Shown: piece after piece, positions 58,062 through 64,000 of the stretch | How positions within the stretch are numbered: the stretch's first letter is position 1 | Layout: the number at the start of each line of letters is the position of its first letter | Origin: JAAOZP01 sp038848185 | Lineage (GTDB): Archaea; Thermoproteota; EX4484-205; JAAOZP01 | NCBI GenBank assembly: GCA_038848185.1 | Contig: JAWCNV010000009.1 | Span: forward strand, 1 to 64,000 | Length of the DNA stretch: 64,000 nucleotides | Reading direction: 5' to 3' | The notes under the pieces: generated by a model | Told to the model about the DNA's origin: nothing | Database searches by the model: none | The model's input: the letters and a program-made list of their open reading frames with translations, nothing else | Translations under genes and position numbers: made by a program

Positions 58062-59228
58062 TTGAAGAGAGAGGTTGCAATAATTTCGGTGGGCGCAACC
58101 CGTTTCGGCGAGCACTGGGACAAGGGTATTAAAGACTTAGCGTGGGAAGCCGGGGTCAAGGCTGTTGAGGAGGCTGGCATAAGCGGTAGGGATATAGAGT
58201 ACATTGTCTTTGGAAACATGTCTGGAGGCATGTTTGAGGGTCAGGAGCATGTTGGGGCTCTAGTGGCTGACTTCCTCGGGTTAAACCCGGTTCCTGCTGC
58301 CCGGGTTGAGGCTGCCTGCGCTTCAGGCAGCGTCGCGTTTTTCCACGGCTACATGGCTGTGGCTTCAGGCATGTATGACTTGGTGGCTGTAGGGGGAGTT
58401 GAGAAGATGACTGATGTGGAATCCAGCCGGGCTACGGAGATACTTGCAGCAGCAATGGATTATGAGTGGGAGGCTTATTTTGGTAATACTTTTCCAGGTG
58501 TCTACGCTCTTATGGCTACAAGATACATGCATGAATACGGTCTCAAACCTGAGACCTTAGCCAAGGTTGCGGTTAAGAACCATCATCATGGGAGCCTGAA
58601 TCCTCTGGCGCACTTCAGGAACAGGATAACTGTTGAAGATGTCTTATCCTCACCGGTTGTGGCTTACCCACTTAGGAGAAACGATTGCTGCCCGGTTTCA
58701 GATGGTGCTGCATGCGTGATACTTGCCCCCTTAGACGAGGCTCGAAAATACACGGATACGCCGATAAAAGTGGAGGCTGTAGCTCAAGCCTCTGACACGC
58801 TTAGTCTTCTCGAGAGGAGGGACATATGTACGCTGGATGCTACTGTTCAGGCTGCGAAAACGGCTTTTGCAAAGGCTAAGCTCACGAGGGAGGATGTGGA
58901 TCTGGTTGAGGTGCACGACTGTTTCACGATAGCTGAGATACTGGCTCTCGAAGACCTTGGTTTCTGCCCTAAGGGTAAGGCACATGAACTGTATGAGGAG
59001 GGGCAAACTTATGTTGGTGGTAAGCTGCCTGTGAACACTGATGGAGGCCTCAAGGCTGGGGGGCATGCGGTAGGTGCAACAGGAGTGAAGCAGATAATAG
59101 AGATCGTGAAGCAGCTGAGGGGGGAGGCTGAGAATGGCAGACAGGTTGACGGCGCCGAAGTAGGCTTGGCGCACAACGTAGGCGGATCCGGCGCCACTGC
59201 CGTCGTCACGATCCTGTCTAGGAGGTGA
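58062..59228 (+). CDS. Acetyl-CoA C-acetyltransferase (thiolase)
   Basis: 388-residue SCP2-type thiolase that makes acetoacetyl-CoA for the preceding HMG-CoA synthase. Nucleophilic Cys in VEAACASGSVAF (about 89), His in GGHAVGATGV (about 335) and the HNVGGSGA motif with the second His at about 374. TTG start at 58062, directly after the HMG-CoA synthase stop. The third gene begins 5 bases after the stop. Confidence 0.94.
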   Translation: MKREVAIISVGATRFGEHWDKGIKDLAWEAGVKAVEEAGISGRDIEYIVFGNMSGGMFEGQEHVGALVADFLGLNPVPAARVEAACASGSVAFFHGYMAVASGMYDLVAVGGVEKMTDVESSRATEILAAAMDYEWEAYFGNTFPGVYALMATRYMHEYGLKPETLAKVAVKNHHHGSLNPLAHFRNRITVEDVLSSPVVAYPLRRNDCCPVSDGAACVILAPLDEARKYTDTPIKVEAVAQASDTLSLLERRDICTLDATVQAAKTAFAKAKLTREDVDLVEVHDCFTIAEILALEDLGFCPKGKAHELYEEGQTYVGGKLPVNTDGGLKAGGHAVGATGVKQIIEIVKQLRGEAENGRQVDGAEVGLAHNVGGSGATAVVTILSRR

Positions 59229-59233
59229 TTTAG

Positions 59234-59707
59234 ATGAGTGCTTCTGATGTGCCAAGACACTGGAGGAGCATGAGAGAGAGATACAGGCTGTTAGGCACAT
59301 ACTGTGAGAACTGCAACAGTAACTTCTTCCCTCCGAGAAAGATCTGCCCTAAGTGCCGTAGGAAAGGCAAGATCAAGCAGGTAGAGTTTTCTGGGCGTGG
59401 TAAGGTTTTTAGCTACACGATAGTTAACATCGGGTCTCGGGCGTTTGAGAAATACGCTCCCTACATAATAGGGCTGATTGAACTTGAAGAGGGGCCTAGA
59501 GTTATTTCACAAATAGTAGACTGTAAACCTGAGGATGTGTATATAGGTATGGAGGTTGAAGCCTGCTTCAGGAAGCTCTTCGAGCAGGGGGACAGTGGGA
59601 TAATAAGCTACGGCTTCAAGTTTAGGCCTGTTGACGACAGCTGGATGGAGTACTATAAGAAGCTGCTTGCAAACAGGAAGATGAAGGTTCTGCAAAGCAC
59701 AGGTTAA
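59234..59707 (+). CDS. DUF35 OB-fold/zinc-ribbon scaffold protein
   Basis: A 157-residue protein: helix, zinc ribbon CENCNSNFFPPRKICPKC (about 24-41) and OB-fold (about 48-125, FSGRGKVFSYTIVNI...IGLIELEEGPRVISQIV). In archaea this protein bridges HMG-CoA synthase and thiolase and shares a CoA site. ATG at 59234, 5 bases after the thiolase stop. Confidence 0.93.
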   Translation: MSASDVPRHWRSMRERYRLLGTYCENCNSNFFPPRKICPKCRRKGKIKQVEFSGRGKVFSYTIVNIGSRAFEKYAPYIIGLIELEEGPRVISQIVDCKPEDVYIGMEVEACFRKLFEQGDSGIISYGFKFRPVDDSWMEYYKKLLANRKMKVLQSTG

Positions 59708-59818
59708 CCAAAGTGATGCTTAAGCCATAGAAGGATATACATAGAAGTAGCACTTTTCAACAAACTCTTCCAAATTTTCAGAATAATCTTTAAAAACTTG
59801 TTTACTCTAACTTAGGTA

Positions 59819-60658
59819 TTGCCCTCCTCCTGTAAAATAGGTCCTGCAGGCTTCCCCTTGAAAGGCCCGCATGGAGCTGATGCGATGCCATACCTTAAGG
59901 AAATAGGCTTGGACGCGATGGAGTATCAAGCGGTTAGAAGTATTCGTATAGGACGTAAGGCTGCTTCTGAGCTCGGCTCATCCGCTTCTGAAAACAGGGT
60001 TCTTCTCACTATCCACGGCCCCTATGCCATAAACCTGTCCTCGAACAAGAAGCTTGTTAGGAGGCAGAGCATCCAGAGAATCGTTAAGTCAGCTGAAATA
60101 GCCTCCTGGATGGGTGCTTTCCACCTGACTTTCCACCCGGGTTATTACAGCGGCCTACCCAGAGACTTAGCTATGCAAATCCAGAAGGAAGCGTTGAGAA
60201 ACGTGCTGTATAAGATGGGTGAAAGAAAGATTAACGTTGAGCTTGGCCCCGAGACAACAGGCAAGCCTAACCAGTTTGGAACATTGGAGGAGCTAATCGA
60301 GCTTTCAACAGCTTTTGAGAAAATCAGGCTTACACTCGACTTCGCACATATTCATGCTAGGCTTGGGGGTGCGATTAAAAGCCGTTCGGACTACGAGAAG
60401 ATACTGGACGCTGTTGAGAAATCTCTGGGTGCTGAAAGGATGAGAAACCTTGTAGTACACTTCTCTGAGGTTGAGACAACGATGAAGGGATTCGGGGAGA
60501 GGAGGCATCATCCTCTTGGAAGCGGCTACGGTCCGGATTTCAAGAAGCTCGCCGAAGTAATAATGGAGAAAGGTTATTCTTTCATCATAATATGTGAATC
60601 CCCTATGCTGGAGTTGGATGCGTTAAAGATGAAGAGGATCCTGACGAGTTTCAAATAA
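59819..60658 (+). CDS. Endonuclease IV-like TIM-barrel protein
   Basis: A 279-residue AP-endonuclease-2/xylose-isomerase-like barrel. The metal ligands of Nfo appear in order: HGPY (about 62), HPGY (about 104), VELGPE (about 143), DFAHIH (about 177-182), VVHFSE (about 212), RHHPLG (about 227) and ICESP (about 261). This complete set favours a genuine endonuclease IV that cuts at abasic sites. TTG start at 59819. Confidence 0.85.
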   Translation: MPSSCKIGPAGFPLKGPHGADAMPYLKEIGLDAMEYQAVRSIRIGRKAASELGSSASENRVLLTIHGPYAINLSSNKKLVRRQSIQRIVKSAEIASWMGAFHLTFHPGYYSGLPRDLAMQIQKEALRNVLYKMGERKINVELGPETTGKPNQFGTLEELIELSTAFEKIRLTLDFAHIHARLGGAIKSRSDYEKILDAVEKSLGAERMRNLVVHFSEVETTMKGFGERRHHPLGSGYGPDFKKLAEVIMEKGYSFIIICESPMLELDALKMKRILTSFK

Positions 60659-60695
60659 AGATTTTTATACGTTTCCATGATCTGGAGAAAGCAGG

Positions 60696-60943
60696 TTGCC
60701 GAGTAAGGAGTCCCGCATCCTGATGGATGCTGAGGTATTAGTGAAACTAGCGTATTTAACAATGTCTGAGGAGGCGGACTTGAAAAACCTGGAGACATTG
60801 AGGCTTACCTATGAGCAGGGTGAGAAAACAATTATTGGAGAGGAGACGCTTATTGAAGGATCGTTAGAGTTAACCCCTCTGGATGAGCTTCGCAGGTTTT
60901 GCGAGGAGGCTTTAAAAGCCTCCGCCAGCCTGATGAATGAGGG
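60696..60943 (+). CDS. Hypothetical protein, 3' end lost in assembly gap
   Basis: About 83 residues are visible (starting at TTG 60696, LPSKESRILMDAEVLVKLAYL). Mostly helical and acidic with no motif recognised. TATA-like TTTTTATAC at 60660 supports expression. The reading frame runs into the N gap; the short segment after it (61043-61068) may hold its stop, but the register is unknown. Confidence 0.5.
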
Positions 60944-61042
60944 NNNNNNNNNNNNNNNNNNNNNNNNNNNNNNNNNNNNNNNNNNNNNNNNNNNNNNNNN
61001 NNNNNNNNNNNNNNNNNNNNNNNNNNNNNNNNNNNNNNNNNN
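60944..61042. other. Assembly gap (99 N)
   Basis: Undetermined bases interrupting a small hypothetical gene; length nominal. Confidence 0.99.
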
Positions 61043-61068
61043 GAGGGGGGAAAATAGGGGTTTCATAG

Positions 61069-62892
61069 CTATAGTTCTTCAAACTCGTATTCTTCTTTTC
61101 TTCTTGGCGCCGGTTTCTTCTCTCTTCTCCAGAATACTTTATACACTAAGATTATAGCTATGACTGACATCGCTCCCAATATTACTAGAACTATGTTCAG
61201 CGACATCGGTATCGTAATGGATATTTCCTTCTCCGATAGGAAATCTACTTCAACGGTGGTGGAGTACCCTATGTTTGTGACAGTAAGCTTAATTTTCCCG
61301 CCTGCAACCTTGTTGATGCTTACTGTTCCGTCAGGCCCAGTTACGTATTTTGCTTGAGTATTGTTCAGGAAGACTGCTGTCAGCTCAGCGCCCTGTATAG
61401 GCATTGAAAACGGGTCAACTATTTTCACAGAGCCCCCAACAATCTGGCATGGAATCCTAATCTCCTTGGGCTCATAAACACTGTATACCCTAGTCTCATC
61501 GAGAACGTTTACCCCTCCGTAATTAGCCTCTGAAATTTTCAGGTCTCCGCTAACCATCCACAGGTTTCTTAAAGTCCCGTTGTAATCAGTGTTGTTAGTA
61601 AGCTTGCAGACATAGAACAGTGGAGTAAAAGGTGCATTGTCCTTGTCAACGAAGCTCAGGTTAACAGAGTATTCCCTCTTATGCTCTGCTGTCAGCGTAA
61701 GGTCTCCATCAACATTGATAACCAGTTCAGGGGTCTGCGCTATTGAACTATCATATGTCCATTTGGTGAAGACGTATCTTAATCCTTGAAACGGGCTGTA
61801 TACTTCTTGGATACTGATGGTTTTTCTTCCTATGGTGGAGTAGAACATGATGTTGCCTTCATCAGGTATGGTTTGGCTCTCATCCTCAAACTCAACCGTC
61901 ACCCCAGGTATACCAGATACTTCTATCTCCGCATATCTTGCTGTAAAGCTCTCCGTCCTAGCATTATTCTCATTGTCAGCATCGTGATATATGCCTAGAC
62001 CCGTAATGTTCACCTTTAACGTATGAGTTCCGTTAGCCACGTTAACAATCTTCTTCTCATAACGTATCCTATCTGTTTTCTCCAGAGGGATCTTAAGACC
62101 AAGCTGACTTCCCGTGGAGTTCGTAATTAAAACATTGTCAAGCGTGATACTTATCCTATAGTCTGGAATGGCTGCGTCACCTCTATTGGTCAGGATCAAC
62201 ACCAGCGTCACGTTAGATCCTGCAATAATGCTCCTCCTATCTAAAGTAGTCTCAAGACAGATGTCGTTTCTGGTTGCCCAATTATCCGGGGAACTAATAA
62301 TGCCCCATGTTGAAGGGTTCTTGAGTGAAACAGTTCCAGGCCAAGAGTAGTTGAAGGCTGTTTCCGAAACTATGATTGCGAAACCAAGGGTTCTCTCAGT
62401 ATTTGGGAAAACATCAAGCTTGCTTAAGAGTATTGCTATTTCAATGGTCCAGGACGTGGTTCCGTTGACAACACTGAGAGAAACATCGCTTGTAGAGGAT
62501 TCAATCCACTTCTCTCCCTGCCCGTAGTAATACTCTAATACTCCAGACCTATTCACACTGTACCTCACGGTGCTTACAGTTAGCACCGTGGAGTTTAAAC
62601 TACCCTTGTTGAACAGGAGGTCTATTTTTCTACAGGTGCTTTGCAGTGTTATCCCAAGTATTAGCCTATTCGCATCGTGTGTAGCATATAGCTTCCCCCA
62701 GCTTGAAACCAGTTCGCCAGGAGGGTATTCACCTGCCGAAACAGTCCCGTCTATCGTTGGAGATTTATAAAGCGGCACGTTTATAACTGGTTCCCCAGAA
62801 ACCCTGACAGGAAGAAAAAACGTTAAAAAAAACGCTGTTATTAATAGTATAAATGTAACATAAGCCGTAGGTCTTGTTCTAAACTTATTCAT
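61069..62892 (-). CDS. Surface-anchored protein with CARDB-like and DOMON/CBM9-like domains
   Basis: A 607-residue exported protein. N-terminal signal peptide (about 1-33, FILLITAFFLTFFLPVRVSG), then a CBM9/DOMON-like beta-domain (PTIDGTVSAGEYPPG...LYATHDANRLILGI, about 45-205), a CARDB-like Ig-type domain with many N-x-S/T sites (about 215-320), an InlB-repeat-like section (RYVFTKWTYDS...LTLTAEHKREYSV) and a carboxypeptidase-regulatory-like domain (about 495-555). A C-terminal TM helix (about 565-585, LNIVLVILGAMSVIAIILVYKVF) ends in a basic/acidic tail. Likely a cell-surface or substrate-binding protein; partner unknown. Divergent from argG. Confidence 0.8.
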   Translation of the reverse strand: MNKFRTRPTAYVTFILLITAFFLTFFLPVRVSGEPVINVPLYKSPTIDGTVSAGEYPPGELVSSWGKLYATHDANRLILGITLQSTCRKIDLLFNKGSLNSTVLTVSTVRYSVNRSGVLEYYYGQGEKWIESSTSDVSLSVVNGTTSWTIEIAILLSKLDVFPNTERTLGFAIIVSETAFNYSWPGTVSLKNPSTWGIISSPDNWATRNDICLETTLDRRSIIAGSNVTLVLILTNRGDAAIPDYRISITLDNVLITNSTGSQLGLKIPLEKTDRIRYEKKIVNVANGTHTLKVNITGLGIYHDADNENNARTESFTARYAEIEVSGIPGVTVEFEDESQTIPDEGNIMFYSTIGRKTISIQEVYSPFQGLRYVFTKWTYDSSIAQTPELVINVDGDLTLTAEHKREYSVNLSFVDKDNAPFTPLFYVCKLTNNTDYNGTLRNLWMVSGDLKISEANYGGVNVLDETRVYSVYEPKEIRIPCQIVGGSVKIVDPFSMPIQGAELTAVFLNNTQAKYVTGPDGTVSINKVAGGKIKLTVTNIGYSTTVEVDFLSEKEISITIPMSLNIVLVILGAMSVIAIILVYKVFWRREKKPAPRRKEEYEFEEL

Positions 62893-62958
62893 AGCTTCTA
62901 CGCCTTAAGGAAATTCTTAAAAAGATTATGTTTCTGCATACAAAACAGTGGAAGCAAG

Positions 62959-64000
62959 TTGATTGACGTATGCGTGTTAGCATATTCAGGCGGCTTAGAC
63001 ACTTCAGTAATGATACCGTGGATAAAGGAGAAGTACGGCATGAGTGTTATCGCTGTTCTGGTTGACGTGGGTCAGAAGGAGGATTTTGAATCTGCCGTTA
63101 AAAGAGCTGAGAAACTTGGGGCAGTAGAGGTTGTTAAGAAGGATGCTAGAAGCGAGTTTGTGAAAGACTATGTTTTCAAAGCGATTAAGGCTAACGGTCT
63201 GTATGAAGGCGTATACCCCATGGGGACCTCTCTTTCAAGACCTCTTATAGCTTCAAAGATTGTGGAGGTTGCTGAGGAGAAGGGTGCTTCCACAGTGGCC
63301 CATGGCTGCACTGGGAAAGGTAACGACCAAGTTAGGTTCGAGGTTTCAATAAGGTCGCTGAACCCGAGGCTAAAAATACTTGCACCAGTCAGGGAATGGG
63401 GTTTGAGCAGAGACGAGGAGGTAAAATACTTAGAGAAAAAGGGTATTGAAATGGACCGTGGGAAAAGCAGGTTTAGCATAGATGATAATCTGTGGAGCAG
63501 GTCTATTGAGGGCGGCGAGCTGGAGGACCCGTGGGTTGAGCCTCCTGAGGAGGCATTCATATGGAGTAAGCCTGCGCCTGAGGCACCTGACAAGCCGGAG
63601 TATATTACTCTGGAGTTTGAGAAAGGTGTCCCGGTTAAGCTGAACGGTGAGAAGTCTAACCCTGTTGAACTGATCCTGAGGGTTAACATGGCGGCTGGTT
63701 CACACGGCTTCGGGAGGATAGACCATATGGAGGACCGTGTGGTTGGAATAAAATCTAGGGAGGTCTATGAGGCTCCTGCCGCATTAACCCTGATAAAGGC
63801 TCACCAAGATTTGGAGAAGCTTGTTTTGACAAGGATGGAGCTGGAGGAGAAAAGGAAGATTGAAGCAACATGGGCTTGGCTTGTCTACTCCGGCTTATGG
63901 TTCGAGCCCTTAAGGAGAGCTGTCGACGCCTTTATAGATTGTACGCAGGAGAATGTTGAGGGAGAGGTCAGAATCAAACTGTTTAAAGGTGAGGCGAATG
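62959..64000 (+). CDS. argG: Argininosuccinate synthase, 3'-truncated by window edge
   Basis: Ligates citrulline and aspartate using ATP. About 347 of the usual roughly 400 residues are present. The PP-loop AYSGGLDTSVM follows directly after a TTG start at 62959 (MIDVCVLAYSGG), then HGCTGKGNDQVRFE (about 113) and SIDDNLWSRSIEGGELEDPW (about 173-192). The frame stays open to the last base. The gene is 48 kb from argH. Confidence 0.95.
   Translation, partial: MIDVCVLAYSGGLDTSVMIPWIKEKYGMSVIAVLVDVGQKEDFESAVKRAEKLGAVEVVKKDARSEFVKDYVFKAIKANGLYEGVYPMGTSLSRPLIASKIVEVAEEKGASTVAHGCTGKGNDQVRFEVSIRSLNPRLKILAPVREWGLSRDEEVKYLEKKGIEMDRGKSRFSIDDNLWSRSIEGGELEDPWVEPPEEAFIWSKPAPEAPDKPEYITLEFEKGVPVKLNGEKSNPVELILRVNMAAGSHGFGRIDHMEDRVVGIKSREVYEAPAALTLIKAHQDLEKLVLTRMELEEKRKIEATWAWLVYSGLWFEPLRRAVDAFIDCTQENVEGEVRIKLFKGEAN

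Noticed and set aside
1..64000. CRISPR arrays, insertion sequences, phage genes
   Set aside because: I saw no regularly spaced repeats, transposase motifs or terminal inverted repeats with target duplications.

Overview
The window comes from an archaeon of the TACK lineage (Thermoproteota sensu lato), probably a thermophile, in a draft assembly with two runs of N. The evidence is EF-2 with the diphthamide motif, two thermosome subunits, RadA, ribosomal proteins L40e and S17e, an Rpp21-type RNase P subunit, SmAP3-like Lsm, TFB, class I LysRS, a KEOPS Cgi121-like protein, and TATA promoters with many TTG/GTG starts. Five of six tRNA genes carry introns, mostly at non-canonical positions as in Thermoproteales-like genomes. 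I cannot assign a genus. Once small ORFs are added, no stretch longer than 300 bases lacks a feature.

Layout. 1-4.4 kb: EF-2 (5' end cut by the window), a small zinc protein, thermosome subunit 1, tRNA-Gly(CCC). 4.4-6.2 kb: a structured leader, then an ABC-ATPase-like protein that has lost every catalytic motif, and its membrane partner. 6.2-12.3 kb: branched-chain amino acid operon ilvB-ilvN-ilvC-ilvD plus an MBL nuclease. 12.3-20.2 kb: an orphan DNA methyltransferase, argH, a PRC-barrel/zinc-ribbon protein facing a KaiC-like ATPase, and the leuA-leuC-leuD operon. ilvB and leuA are each preceded by a short leader ORF with the same Shine-Dalgarno spacing and the same peptide core, a candidate undescribed regulatory leader peptide. 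20.2-28.1 kb: MarC protein, RNase P subunit, tRNA-Gly(UCC), Trm9-like methyltransferase, radA, aspS, L40e, tRNA-Val, an aCPSF2-like beta-CASP nuclease, PAC2 and Lsm proteins.

28.1-36.3 kb is the most distinctive accessory block. It holds a divergent TFB paralogue, five small membrane or pilin-like ORFs on the minus strand and, divergently, a coiled-coil peptide, a TadA/VirB11-type ATPase, a TadC/FlaJ platform split into two genes, a pilin with a class III-type signal peptide, and a membrane-anchored HerA/VirB4-type ATPase. An inverted repeat lies between the two operons. The set resembles a hybrid of a type IV pilus and a Ced/Ted-like DNA-transfer system.

36-48 kb: AK6 kinase, tRNA-Glu, a second thermosome subunit apparently without both catalytic aspartates, S17e, a phosphoribosyltransferase, Cgi121, an ABC ATPase, a tiny Glu/Trp-repeat protein, ABCE1, TIM, tRNA-Arg(GCG), ArgRS, a Dcd-family protein and a PfkB kinase. 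48-51.4 kb: four-subunit pyruvate/2-oxoacid:ferredoxin oxidoreductase with an abrupt codon-usage switch inside the beta subunit. 51.4-64 kb: frameshifted GNAT gene, DUF4038-type glycosidase, nucleoside hydrolase, tRNA-Arg(CCG), LysRS (with N gap), the mevalonate trio HMG-CoA synthase/thiolase/DUF35, an endonuclease IV-like protein, a gap-truncated hypothetical, a membrane-anchored surface protein and the 5' part of argG.
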